The translations under genes were made by a program, and so were the position numbers. The notes beneath the pieces are model-generated. The model ran no database searches. It had not been told where the DNA came from and saw only the letters and a list, made by a program, of their open reading frames with translations. DNA of 64,000 bases from an uncultured Roseburia sp. (lineage in GTDB: Bacteria; Bacillota; Clostridia; Lachnospirales; Lachnospiraceae), in the NCBI GenBank assembly GCA_934317215.1, contig CAKREH010000017.1, positions 3,067 through 67,066 on the forward strand, given 5' to 3'. Positions 54,444 to 63,493 of the stretch are shown in pieces (position 1 is the stretch's first letter; the number at the start of each line of letters is the position of its first letter).

Positions 54444-55763
54444 TCATATAACCCTATCTCTCATCGGGATCAGGATCTTTAAATCAAACCAGTTCCCGTT
54501 TGTGTCAATGCTGACCGCACCGTCATATTTGTTGACTGTATAGCGGATACTTTTAAGCCCGTACCCGTGATATTCTTTCTCTTTTTTGGTCGTGACCAGT
54601 TTTCCCTCCTGATACTCTAAGTTCCCTTCGTAATAATTTTCAAACCGGAGGAGCAGGAAATTTTTCTGTTTTGAAACCGTCACATGCACGAGCCGTTTCT
54701 CTTTATCCGGTATTTTCAGTTCACACTCAATCGCGTTATCGAGCGCATTTCCAAAAATGCTGCAGATATCCATCACATCCATGAAATCAAGCAGTGTGCC
54801 GTCCGCAACACAGGTAAATGTGATTCCATGTTTTGCGCAGTATAGGCTTTTTGTGGTAAGCACCGTATCAAGTACTTTATTTCCGGTCTTATTCTGTGCC
54901 TCATACTGCCGGATTTCATCCTCCATGCGGTTTAAATATTCTTCGCGTTTTTTCGGATCATCCTCACTCCGCAGGAATGCGATCTGGTGTTTTAAATCGT
55001 GATATTTATAATTGATCAGTTCGATGCTCTCTCTCGACTGCTTGTACTGCACATACTGATTCTGCAGCACATTCTGCACGGATTCGAGTTCTTTTCTCAC
55101 ACGCAGTTCCCGGCACTGGATCAGATGTGCATAAAGGATCGCGATACCGCCAAGATCTACTAATGTACGGATATTTCCAATCTCAAACGAATAGCGCCCG
55201 GAAAATGGCGTATTTTCCGTTAGAAAACTCATGTTGCTGACAGCAAACACCGCAACCGCGATCAGTCCGGCGGAAATATATTCCCGGTGGCTGATATTCA
55301 TTTTCCCATCTTTAGGCATATGTACCCGCAGAATTTTATACAGGATCAGTGCGATCGTGCCATAGATAAGAACCAGAAGGCCTCTGCAAAGCCACCAGTT
55401 TGTCATCGCCTCGTCGAAAAAGTAACATACAACCTGCCATTCGAACGATGCCATAAATTCCGCGACAACAAATGCGATCATCCCAAAATAGGCAGCATCA
55501 GTAAAAGTAATTTCGCAGCAGCTGTAGATAAATACGATCATTAAAAATACAGCCACGATCATACAAGGAATCCAGAAATAAATCTTAATATCATCCGTCA
55601 TGACTAAAAACACACTCTGTATCAGAAGCACAGCCGCCATAATGCCTGCCGTCTGCCATTTTTGAAATCTTTTTTTGACCGGCAGGATAAATAACATACA
55701 TGCCACCCACTCTGCGACCGCTGTGTAGATTCTTGGTATATCCGGCATAATATGTTCCATCAT
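54444..55763 (-). CDS. GHKL sensor histidine kinase (AgrC/ComD-like)
   Basis: 439 aa. Six or seven N-terminal helices (about 10-215) are followed by a coiled segment and a GHKL ATPase domain (about 320-435). INYKYHDLKHQIAFL has the phospho-accepting His region, FGNALDNAIEC the N-box and GYGLKSIRYTVNKY the G-box. This layout is that of peptide-sensing kinases, but no AgrB/AgrD-like gene is nearby. Its ATG overlaps the regulator stop (ATGA). Confidence 0.9.
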   Translation of the reverse strand: MMEHIMPDIPRIYTAVAEWVACMLFILPVKKRFQKWQTAGIMAAVLLIQSVFLVMTDDIKIYFWIPCMIVAVFLMIVFIYSCCEITFTDAAYFGMIAFVVAEFMASFEWQVVCYFFDEAMTNWWLCRGLLVLIYGTIALILYKILRVHMPKDGKMNISHREYISAGLIAVAVFAVSNMSFLTENTPFSGRYSFEIGNIRTLVDLGGIAILYAHLIQCRELRVRKELESVQNVLQNQYVQYKQSRESIELINYKYHDLKHQIAFLRSEDDPKKREEYLNRMEDEIRQYEAQNKTGNKVLDTVLTTKSLYCAKHGITFTCVADGTLLDFMDVMDICSIFGNALDNAIECELKIPDKEKRLVHVTVSKQKNFLLLRFENYYEGNLEYQEGKLVTTKKEKEYHGYGLKSIRYTVNKYDGAVSIDTNGNWFDLKILIPMRDRVI

Positions 55764-56470
55764 TTGATAACCTCTCCCCAGTATTTTGTCAGTTCTTCCA
55801 TAAATTCTTTTTTGCGCGCACGGCTTAACACCAGCTGCTCACCTTTTACCATGGCACAGCCGTCCGTGATCCCGTCCACATGCGCTAAATTGATGAGATA
55901 CCCCTTGTTACCACGGCAGAAGTTCATATCAGCTAATTTTTCTTCCATCTCTTTCATTGTGCCTGTTGTCTCATAGTCGCCAAGAATTGTGTGCAGGATC
56001 AGCGTATGCCCCTGGCTTTCGATATAATAAATATTTGCGATATTGATCCGCACCGTCCCGCCTTTCATGCTGACCATGATCATCTTTGTTTCTCTTTTTT
56101 TCATGCGCCCGATCGCACGGCTCAGTCTCTGTGAAAATGCAAAATAAGACACCGGTTTTAAAACATAGTCGAGTGCATCCACCGCATAGCCACGGATCGC
56201 ATACTGTGCCATGTTTGTGATAAAAATGATAACGACCTCCGTGTCCACTTTTCGGATCTCCTCCGCCGCTGACATGCCATCCATGAATTTCATCTCCACA
56301 TCCATCAGAATAATGTCATACTGCGACTGATATTTATTGACGATCTGATCCCCGTCCGAATAGATCGTGATATCAAAAGCCTCCCCATTTTCTTTTTCAT
56401 ATTGATGTAAAAATTCCTCAAGCTGCTTTGCATACATCGCTTCATCTTCTACGATTGCAATTTTTATCAT
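55760..56470 (-). CDS. LytTR-family response regulator
   Basis: 236 aa. The receiver domain (KIAIVEDEAMYAKQL, phospho-Asp in DIILMDVEMKFMDG, Lys in DYVLKPV) is followed by a LytTR DNA-binding domain (about 130-235: RINIANIYYIESQGHTLILHT, FCRGNKGYLINLAHVDGI). ATG 56470 has GGAGAAAA upstream. It is the first gene of the pair with the GHKL kinase. Confidence 0.93.
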   Translation of the reverse strand: MIKIAIVEDEAMYAKQLEEFLHQYEKENGEAFDITIYSDGDQIVNKYQSQYDIILMDVEMKFMDGMSAAEEIRKVDTEVVIIFITNMAQYAIRGYAVDALDYVLKPVSYFAFSQRLSRAIGRMKKRETKMIMVSMKGGTVRINIANIYYIESQGHTLILHTILGDYETTGTMKEMEEKLADMNFCRGNKGYLINLAHVDGITDGCAMVKGEQLVLSRARKKEFMEELTKYWGEVIK

Positions 56471-56664
56471 ACATTTTCTCCATTTTCTCTTCCAGTGTAC
56501 CTGCTCCAATTCGCCGTTCGTCGATCATGTAAACATGTTGACTCACCTGCGCTCATGATATCATCCCCCACAAACGTTTTGTGAACGCAAATGGGGACCT
56601 GCACCAAATTTATTTTAGTACAAGTCCCTGTTATTTACCACTTTTTTATCTGATTACATTTTAC

Positions 56665-59061
56665 CTAATCACGTTTCACTGCCGCTTTGATCAGGTGCGC
56701 TGTTCCCTTAATGCGGTGTCCGTTTGCCATCTCGGTCAAAGCTTCTGCCATCTTCATTGTGACAAAACCACCTGTCATTTTTGCATAGCCGCGGATCGGC
56801 ATATTGTAATTAAACAATACGTTCAGATTCGGTTTTCCCTGCCATTCGCTGATCTTTAACAAAATACGCAGTACCCCGTAAAACAGTTTACCAAAAATTC
56901 CTTTTCCATAATAGAGCTGGCAGACTGCATCATTCATGCGGATCTCCCCGCTCCAGCTTCCATCCGGGATCTCTCTTCCATACAGTCTGCGGAATGTATC
57001 ATCGGAAATGTTTTTGATCTCACCACTGAAATATTCCGGCAGGCTTTCTCTGCTGTAACCACCCTCTGTGACAGTTCCATTTACCGCAAGTGATCCCGCA
57101 AGCAGCATTTCTTCCGCATTGCTTCCGATCATGATCTGATAGGTTCCCGTTTCCACTTCCCAGCTGTCTGTCCGTGTATCATAAAAGCGGAATGTCTTAT
57201 CGTCAAATAAAATCTTTACCTCTTTTTCCTCTCCCGGAGCCAGTTCCACCCGCGCAAAACCTTTCAGTTCGCGCAATGGACGGAACACGGAATCAGATTC
57301 TTTTCCGACATAAAGCTGTGCAATCTCTGTTCCTGCCACAGTTCCGGTATTTTTGATCTTAAATTTCACACCTTCCGGATCCACTGTCAGGTCACGGTAG
57401 GTAAATATGGTATAACTGAGTCCGAAACCAAACGGGAAACGCACTTTTTTACCTACTGTTGTGTAGTAACGGTATCCCACATAAAGTCCTTCCCGGTATT
57501 CGCTGCTTCTCTCTTTGCTCGGATAGTATTCGTATGCCGGCGTATCTTCATAATGAAGCGGATAGGTTTCATTCAATTTTCCGGATGGACATACTTTTCC
57601 GGTCAGAACATTAAGCATCGCAGACGCTCCCGCCTGACCGCCAAGATAACCGTGTACAATTCCTTTGACATACGGATACCACGGCATTTCCACGGAAGAT
57701 CCCGCTGAGAGGACTACGATCACATTTTTGTTTACTGTGGTAAGCTCATTGATCAGTTCATCCTGTGCCACAGGCATATGCATATGGGCACGGTCGAGTC
57801 CCTCCGATTCGCTGATCTCGTCAAGGCCTCCGAAAAACAGCACCACATCCGCATTTTTTGCTGCTTCCACGGCTGCTTTTACCAGTTTTGCATTTGGTTT
57901 TCTGTTTCTGATATAACCCTGTTCACAGGCTGTCATCGTAAGTCCGCTGTCTTTTACCTCCTCTAATATGGACTCCGGCGGCATTGCCGGATTCACTAAG
58001 GAAGATCCTGCTCCCTGATATCGCGGAGTCTTTGCAAAGTCTCCGATCACAGCTACTTTTGTCCCCTGTTTTAACGGAAGGATCTGCTCTTCATTTTTTA
58101 AAAGGACGATGCTCTCCTCGGCCGCTTTGCGTGCAAGTTTATGATGCGCTTCCTTATTGAAAGTAGTTCCTTTTCCATCCACGGTCGCCTGATGCGTCGC
58201 AAAAATGACACGGAGCAGTTCATCTAAGCGCTGATCTAACACACTCTCCTCTAATGTTCCGTTTTTGACGGCATTTACGATATCATGCATTCCGGATTTT
58301 CCAGTGCCCGGCATCTCAAGATGACTTCCGTTTTTCACGCCGAGTGCGTGGTCGTTACTTCCCCCCCAGTCGGATACCACATATCCGTCAAAGCCCCATT
58401 CATCGACTAAGATTTCCTGTAACATGTGGCGGTTCTCATTGGCATAAACACCGTTTACTTCATTATAAGAAGACATGATCGACTTCGCTTTTCCTTCTTT
58501 TACCGCAATCTCAAATCCGGTCGTATAGATCTCGCGGAAGGTTCTCTCATCCACAACGGAATCATTTGCCATACGGCGCAATTCCTGGCTGTTTGCTGCA
58601 AAATGCTTCGGGCAGGCTGCGATTCCTTTGCTCTGGATTCCCCTTACATAGGCTGCCGCCATTTTTCCCGCATGGTACGGATCTTCGGAAAAATATTCAA
58701 AATTTCTTCCACAGAGCGGACTTCTCTTGATGTTTAATCCAGGTCCTAAGATCACATTGACATCCATGGTCACGGCTTCCTCTGCTAATGCCGTTCCAAT
58801 CTCCTCGCCTAATGTTTCATCCCAGCTGTTTGCAACCGAGGCTGCGGTCGGAAAACAGGTCGCAGGGAGACTTGCATTTAATCCCAAGTGGTCTCCGGCT
58901 CCCGCCTGTCTTCTCAATCCGTGCGGTCCGTCAGACATTGCCATGGACGGGATTCCATATTTTTCAAAATCCACTGTCTCCCAGGTGTTTTTGCCGGACA
59001 TCATCAGGGCTTTTTCTTCGAGTGACATCTGTTTTATGATAGATTCGTATTTTAAACTCAT
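56665..59061 (-). CDS. GH3 beta-glucosidase, classical domain order
   Basis: 798 aa, no signal peptide. The order is catalytic barrel (about 20-300), alpha/beta sandwich (about 320-530), fibronectin-III-like domain (about 575-650) and a C-terminal tail that matches nothing obvious. DGPHGLR, GRNFEYFSEDP, CPKHFAANSQE and the nucleophile region GYVVSDWGGSNDH are canonical. It hydrolyses terminal beta-glucosides, probably in the cytoplasm. AGAGGATC precedes ATG 59061. The tail ends GGFVTMKMAEALTEMANG.., a glycine/methionine-rich segment seen in other Firmicute GH3s. Confidence 0.93.
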   Translation of the reverse strand: MSLKYESIIKQMSLEEKALMMSGKNTWETVDFEKYGIPSMAMSDGPHGLRRQAGAGDHLGLNASLPATCFPTAASVANSWDETLGEEIGTALAEEAVTMDVNVILGPGLNIKRSPLCGRNFEYFSEDPYHAGKMAAAYVRGIQSKGIAACPKHFAANSQELRRMANDSVVDERTFREIYTTGFEIAVKEGKAKSIMSSYNEVNGVYANENRHMLQEILVDEWGFDGYVVSDWGGSNDHALGVKNGSHLEMPGTGKSGMHDIVNAVKNGTLEESVLDQRLDELLRVIFATHQATVDGKGTTFNKEAHHKLARKAAEESIVLLKNEEQILPLKQGTKVAVIGDFAKTPRYQGAGSSLVNPAMPPESILEEVKDSGLTMTACEQGYIRNRKPNAKLVKAAVEAAKNADVVLFFGGLDEISESEGLDRAHMHMPVAQDELINELTTVNKNVIVVLSAGSSVEMPWYPYVKGIVHGYLGGQAGASAMLNVLTGKVCPSGKLNETYPLHYEDTPAYEYYPSKERSSEYREGLYVGYRYYTTVGKKVRFPFGFGLSYTIFTYRDLTVDPEGVKFKIKNTGTVAGTEIAQLYVGKESDSVFRPLRELKGFARVELAPGEEKEVKILFDDKTFRFYDTRTDSWEVETGTYQIMIGSNAEEMLLAGSLAVNGTVTEGGYSRESLPEYFSGEIKNISDDTFRRLYGREIPDGSWSGEIRMNDAVCQLYYGKGIFGKLFYGVLRILLKISEWQGKPNLNVLFNYNMPIRGYAKMTGGFVTMKMAEALTEMANGHRIKGTAHLIKAAVKRD

Positions 59062-59181
59062 GATTGATCCTCTCTTTATTTGTGATCTGCACATCTTTCA
59101 ATTTCGTAATTTCAGCATATCACAAACAAAAGATGACGAGGGAGTATTACACAAATGGGAGCATTTTTTGCATAAACTGTC

Positions 59182-59210
59182 AAAAATGCCCCCGAAGAGC
59201 TTTCGCTCTC
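59182..59210 (-). repeat. Half-terminator sequence shared with the hsp20 terminator
   Basis: 29 bases here are identical to 62519-62547, which form loop and one arm of the hsp20 terminator. The complementary GCCCCC arm is absent here because the Asp/Tyr coding tail runs up to this point. Only a short GAGAGC/GCTCTT hairpin can form. Confidence 0.7.
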
Positions 59211-59218
59211 AATCATGC

Positions 59219-59968
59219 TCAATCATAATCATCATAATAGTCATCATCGTAGTCATTATCATCGTAGTCATCATCCTCGTAGTCATCATCATCGTAGTCA
59301 TCATCCTCATCTGCGATAACATTAACGGTATATACTACTTTTTTACCCTTTGCCTTACCACTTGTACATGTACAGGTTACCTGTACTGTTCCTGTCTTTT
59401 CCGCATAAAACTCAACGTCCGTTCCGGTTGTTTTTCTTTCTGCAAACGAGACAATACTTGTATCACTGATCTCCCATTTTAACTGGCTGTTCTTTATTGA
59501 GGATCCTTTTTTGACCTCTAAATCAAAATCATCCCATGCTTCTACATATTTGACTGATTCTCCAACCTTTGCCAATGAATAATCACTCTTTTTCTTCGTC
59601 ACAGTTACAGTTATTGTATCACCATATTTCTCCTTACTCTTTCCCTGTACATAACACCGGATTTTTGCTTTTCCTGGTTTTACGGCAATGAAATCCATTT
59701 CATCGCCTGTGCGGTCACGATCCTCAAATTTTACATATTTTTTCCCTGAAATAATTTCCCAGCGGATATAATCGTCCTCAGCATCTATGGGAGTTACTTT
59801 TGCTCTGATTTCAAACTCCTTTCCCTGTGAAACCTTTTTTGCCGACTGCGCTATGGAAACCTTATTCGGTTTCCAGTTATAATCTGCCTGTGCTGAAATG
59901 TTTCCTGTACCAATTACCGCCATCACGACCAAAAGTACAATTAAAACCTGTTTTGCTGCTCTCTTCAT
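59219..59968 (-). CDS. Secreted Ig-like (Big) protein with Asp/Tyr tail
   Basis: 249 aa. A signal peptide (about residues 1-29, cleavage near AQA-D) and two bacterial Ig-like domains (about 38-130, IRWEIISGKKYVKF; and 135-220, LKWEISDTSIVSF) come first. The last 30 residues are only Asp, Tyr, Glu and Asn (DDDYDDDDYEDDDYDD). No LPxTG or membrane anchor is present. The highly acidic tail could bind calcium or cationic wall polymers. ATG 59968 is chosen for the spacing to AAGGAGG; a TTG two codons up is possible. The adjacent two-component system may control it. Confidence 0.85.
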   Translation of the reverse strand: MKRAAKQVLIVLLVVMAVIGTGNISAQADYNWKPNKVSIAQSAKKVSQGKEFEIRAKVTPIDAEDDYIRWEIISGKKYVKFEDRDRTGDEMDFIAVKPGKAKIRCYVQGKSKEKYGDTITVTVTKKKSDYSLAKVGESVKYVEAWDDFDLEVKKGSSIKNSQLKWEISDTSIVSFAERKTTGTDVEFYAEKTGTVQVTCTCTSGKAKGKKVVYTVNVIADEDDDYDDDDYEDDDYDDNDYDDDYYDDYD

Positions 59969-60110
59969 AAACAAATCCTCCTTTTTTCATGAGAGTTTCT
60001 CATTTCTAATTTTTTTGCTTTGTACTTTGATTATATAATGCATTTATTAGAACATTATTAATACGACAAATTTTTTATAATCATTATTGATTTCCATATG
60101 TCTGCTTTTA

Positions 60111-61511
60111 TCAAAGCGGCAGTTTTACCTGAAAAACACTCCCACTGCCTGCCTCACTTTTCACTTGGATTTTTCCTCTGTAAAACTTCACAATTTCATA
60201 AACCATGGCAAGCCCAAGTCCACTTCCCTCGCCTCCCCGCGATACATCAGTCTGATAAAACCGCCGGAAGATCTTTTCCTGCTCTTCTTCTGCAATTCCT
60301 ATCCCATCATCCGTTACAGACAAAACAATTTCCGTTTCTTCTTTCTTTAATTTCACAAAGATATGCCCATTCTCTTTTCCATAACGATAGGCATTGCTGA
60401 CAAGATTAACGAGAATTCTTGATAAAAGTTCACGATTTCCATAAAACACTGCCTGCTCCGTCTCATAATCAAGCATAATTTCCTTTTCTCTTATCAGCTT
60501 CATATCAGAGCAAATAGATGCCACCAGTTCTTCCATATCAACAGCTTCCTCTGCATATTTTCCTGATTTCATTTCCAGTCTGGCAAAGTCCAGCATATGA
60601 TCAATAAGTTTTGTCATTTTCCGCGCCTGACGCCTGATTACCCGCAAGGCATCTTCATATTCCCCTACGCTTCTTTCTTTTTCAAGTGTATACTCACACT
60701 GTGCTGAAATGACAGCCATCGGTGTTCTTAGTTCATGTGAAACGTCAGAGGTAAATTGTTGTTCCTTTTCAAATGTACTTTCCAGTCGTTCAAACATCTC
60801 ATTAAATATATCCGCAAGCTGGTGCAGTTCATCATTCCCTTTTCCAAGATTGATCCTGCATTTCAAATCATTTTCTTCTCCAATCTTTCTTGCAGTCCCA
60901 GCTATTTTCTGAATTGGATTTAATGTACGTCCAGCAATAAAATATCCTCCCGCAGATGCTATTACGACCAGAACCGGCAGAAGAACCAGTGCAATCCGCA
61001 TAATCCCAAAGCTCTGACGCTCTCCCTGTTCCTCAGATACCACTCCACGAAGCCATAATCCGTTAAGTCCTTCTGCTGTGAGTTTCCGGTCAAAAATGTA
61101 ATATCCCGTTCCATCCTTCATTACTTTTTGAATCTCGGAATCCACAAATTCCAGATCTGCCACTTTTGCAGCTATTGGATTTTCTCCATAAATAAGCCTT
61201 GACCTTTCATCATACAATCCTGTATAGACTTCATTTACCTTGCTCAGAAAATCGTCGTCAATTTCCAGATACCCTTTCCGGTAATCAATCAAATAATCAA
61301 TATCCGCATCTGTGCGGATTTCATCCATCCCAGAAAAATATTCAATCTCATCCACATTATTTTCCACGGTCTCCACCAGACTATCCTGTATTGTTTTTAT
61401 CAAAATCTGACGGCTGACGACAAAAATCATCAGATATGCAAATAGTACTATTACCACCAATGCTGCAGTAAACCAGATTGTTATTATCAGACGGATTGAG
61501 AATCTCCCCAT
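60111..61511 (-). CDS. HAMP-type sensor histidine kinase
   Basis: 466 aa. TM1 (about 12-34), an extracytoplasmic region (35-165), TM2 (about 168-190) and HAMP (about 190-243) lead to HisKA with SDVSHELRTPMAVISAQCEYTL and HATPase with GSGLGLAMVYEIVKFYRGK. It starts 3 bases after the response regulator stop with GAGG upstream, forming a standard pair. Confidence 0.93.
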   Translation of the reverse strand: MGRFSIRLIITIWFTAALVVIVLFAYLMIFVVSRQILIKTIQDSLVETVENNVDEIEYFSGMDEIRTDADIDYLIDYRKGYLEIDDDFLSKVNEVYTGLYDERSRLIYGENPIAAKVADLEFVDSEIQKVMKDGTGYYIFDRKLTAEGLNGLWLRGVVSEEQGERQSFGIMRIALVLLPVLVVIASAGGYFIAGRTLNPIQKIAGTARKIGEENDLKCRINLGKGNDELHQLADIFNEMFERLESTFEKEQQFTSDVSHELRTPMAVISAQCEYTLEKERSVGEYEDALRVIRRQARKMTKLIDHMLDFARLEMKSGKYAEEAVDMEELVASICSDMKLIREKEIMLDYETEQAVFYGNRELLSRILVNLVSNAYRYGKENGHIFVKLKKEETEIVLSVTDDGIGIAEEEQEKIFRRFYQTDVSRGGEGSGLGLAMVYEIVKFYRGKIQVKSEAGSGSVFQVKLPL

Positions 61512-61514
61512 ATC

Positions 61515-62189
61515 TTAAATTTCCTCTCTCATTATAAATCCTCTTCCACGGACTGTATGAATCAGCTTTTTGTCATATCCATCATCAATTTTTTTTCGAA
61601 GATAGCTGATATAAACATCTACTATATTTGTGCCCCCTTCGTAATCAAAATTCCAGACATGATCCTCTATCATCTCACGAGACAGCACACGCCCCTGATT
61701 GTACATGAAATATTCCAGCATGGCATATTCTTTAGCCGATAATGTGATCTCTTTTCCCCCACGCATTACCCTGTGAGAAGTGCAATCCAAAGAAAGATCC
61801 GCAATATGCAAAACATTGTCAGTAACTCCAAAAGATACCCTCATCATTGCGCGCAGACGTGCTGACAACTCTTCAAACGAAAATGGCTTCACAAGATAAT
61901 CATTTGCCCCACTGTCTAATCCCTTTACTCTGTCCGAAACAGCATCCTTTGCTGTCAGAAATAGCACCGGTGTTGTCTTTCCCATTCCCCTCAGCGCACG
62001 CAGCACTGTAAATCCATCTGCTTTTGGCATCATAATATCAAGAATCACTGCATCATACTCCGTACAGGAAAGAATATCTATTGCTGTCCTGCCATCAAAA
62101 CAATGATCCACACTGTAACCATCCTCAGTCAGTTTTTGAACAATAATGGCATTTAAATCCTGTTCATCTTCCGCCAAAAAAATTCTCAT
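61515..62189 (-). CDS. OmpR/PhoB-family response regulator
   Basis: 224 aa. The receiver has IFLAEDEQDL, phospho-Asp in DAVILDIMMPKADG and Lys in DYLVKPF. The winged-helix output domain (about 125-222) has LSREMIEDHVWNF and VDVYISYLRKKID. AGGAG precedes the ATG. It partners the kinase immediately downstream. Confidence 0.94.
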   Translation of the reverse strand: MRIFLAEDEQDLNAIIVQKLTEDGYSVDHCFDGRTAIDILSCTEYDAVILDIMMPKADGFTVLRALRGMGKTTPVLFLTAKDAVSDRVKGLDSGANDYLVKPFSFEELSARLRAMMRVSFGVTDNVLHIADLSLDCTSHRVMRGGKEITLSAKEYAMLEYFMYNQGRVLSREMIEDHVWNFDYEGGTNIVDVYISYLRKKIDDGYDKKLIHTVRGRGFIMREEI

Positions 62190-62488
62190 GTTTATTTTCT
62201 TCTCCTTTGCTTTTTACCGCGTCATTATAATCCCCTTTAAATCCAATTGTTATATAATGAAAGTAACGAAACCAACATTTATAACATTCACGAAAGAAGA
62301 TATTTCTTGCAGATACTATACAACATTCATTTCTCATATACAACCTGTAAAAAATCTCCTTACGCACAATAGCAATACATTTTTGTATTATGAACAAAGA
62401 GTCGCTTGCGACTCTTTCGTGCTCGAGCGGTGCTGTTTACAGCTAACTTCTACTCCGCGAGATGCGCATCCCGCCCGGAGGGCTTTTT
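62190..62488. repeat. Non-coding region with structured GC-rich segment
   Basis: No credible gene is seen. The right part (62396-62488) is GC-rich against its neighbours. It holds a run of hairpins: AAAGAGTCGC/GCGACTCTTT (62396-62417), GCTG/CAGC (62432-62443), the self-complementary GATGCGCATC (62461-62470) and CCGCCCGGAGGGC. It could be a mobile repeat or a structured RNA. Confidence 0.55.
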
Positions 62489-62517
62489 AATTCATAGGAC
62501 GTAATTTCCTATGAATT
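62489..62517. repeat. Palindrome with core ACGTAATTTCCTATGAAT, copy 2
   Basis: AATTCATAGGA (62489-62499) and TCCTATGAATT (62507-62517) are perfect 11-bp arms. The core is shared with 10834-10851. Confidence 0.75.
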
Positions 62518-62518
62518 G

Positions 62519-62558
62519 AAAAATGCCCCCGAAGAGCTTTCGCTCTCCGGGGGCATCC
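62519..62558 (-). terminator. Terminator of hsp20
   Basis: On the minus strand ATGCCCCCGGAGAGC - GAAA - GCTCTTCGGGGGCAT is followed by TTTTT. It has a very strong stem and a GNRA-type loop. Confidence 0.92.
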
Positions 62559-62567
62559 TCTCATCTG

Positions 62568-63014
62568 TTATCCCTCAATGGATATGTATCGTTTTTCCGG
62601 AACTTTCTTTGCTTCTTCCTTCGGGACATCCAGTGTTAAAATACCATTTTCGTATTTTGCATGGATATCGTTCTCGGTAACACTCTCGCCTACATAGAAG
62701 GTACGGCTCATACTTCCGGCATAACGTTCACGTCTGATGTATTTGTCTTTCTTATCCTTTTCTTCCTTGTCGAGACCCTTCTCAGCGCTGATGGTCAGGT
62801 AACCATCGTTTAGTTCAAGCTGGATCTCGTCTTTCTTAAATCCTGGAAGATCAACGGCTACTTCGTAACCTTTCTCAGTTTCCTTTACATCGGTTTTCAT
62901 CATGTTCTTTGCATGTTTACCATACAATGTTTTATCAACATCCGGAATCTCCGGGAATGAAAAATCCATCCAGTCATCAAATAAGTTTTCTCCAAAAATG
63001 CTAGGCAGTAACAT
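62568..63014 (-). CDS. hsp20: Hsp20-family small heat-shock protein
   Basis: 148 aa. The alpha-crystallin domain covers about residues 40-130 (KTDVKETEKGYEVAVDLPGFKKDEIQLELNDGYLTISAEK), and GILTLDVPK is the conserved beta9 block. The short C-terminal tail lacks a clear IxI. It is an ATP-independent chaperone that holds unfolding proteins. AAGGAG precedes the ATG. A CIRCE element and a strong promoter lie about 140-180 bases upstream, so HrcA should repress it until heat stress. Confidence 0.95.
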   Translation of the reverse strand: MLLPSIFGENLFDDWMDFSFPEIPDVDKTLYGKHAKNMMKTDVKETEKGYEVAVDLPGFKKDEIQLELNDGYLTISAEKGLDKEEKDKKDKYIRRERYAGSMSRTFYVGESVTENDIHAKYENGILTLDVPKEEAKKVPEKRYISIEG

Positions 63015-63151
63015 AAGTCATCTCTCCTTTTTCTATCCGTCCACTTTCTGTGGACATCTCATGTTTTTTACCTGTTACTCTGGAACCTCAGACGAAGGAA
63101 CTTTGGGGAATCATCTTCTCTTTTTGTTCCCTCTTCCTTTGTTCTGACTAT

Positions 63152-63180
63152 GTTATAGCACTACTTGTTAGCACTGTCAA
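63152..63180 (-). promoter_or_regulatory. Sigma-A promoter of hsp20
   Basis: TTGACA (63180-63175) and TATAAC (63157-63152) on the minus strand, with 17-bp spacing. Confidence 0.85.
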
Positions 63181-63194
63181 GAGGTGAGTGCTAA
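63168..63194. promoter_or_regulatory. CIRCE operator (HrcA-binding)
   Basis: TTAGCACTG - 9 nt - GAGTGCTAA differs from the consensus TTAGCACTC-N9-GAGTGCTAA at one base. It overlaps the hsp20 -35 box. Confidence 0.93.
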
Positions 63195-63493
63195 TTATTT
63201 TGTGAAAAATTTGTGAAGCCTTGATTATACGGGTTTCATTGAGGTCAACAGTGCCGTCAAAGCAAAAATCGTAATTCAATTCCGAAATATCGCATTTAAA
63301 ATCACAAGAAGCACATCTTAATAAGACAAGCTGAAAGTACAAGTGCCACTATATATCCGATTCCACAGAAAAATTTTATCTCGTTTATTTTCTCTGATTG
63401 CCATTTTATTCTTTACTTTCGTTTTATTATTGTTTCTTTCATTAGTCTATTCTAACCTGCATATAATCTATTCAGACAGATTTTCTTTATCTT
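63195..63493. other. Intergenic region without a supported gene
   Basis: AT-rich DNA between the CIRCE element and the end of the acyl-CoA thioesterase-like gene. Short ORFs occur on both strands but lack ribosome sites and family features. No clear terminator for the upstream gene was found. Confidence 0.5.

Noticed and set aside
56590..56640. Possible terminator with GGGACCTGCACC and GTACAAGTCCC arms
   Set aside because: Imperfect stem with wobble pairs and no T-run in the minus direction; too weak to call.
58727..59482. 251-codon plus-strand reading frame with an Ile/Val repeat run
   Set aside because: It is the antisense of the Asp/Tyr codon repeats and the GH3 gene; composition bias keeps it open and it has no ribosome site.
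63148..63342. 64-codon minus-strand ORF with a Cys-rich start
   Set aside because: It overlaps the CIRCE element and hsp20 promoter, has no Shine-Dalgarno site and no recognisable motif.
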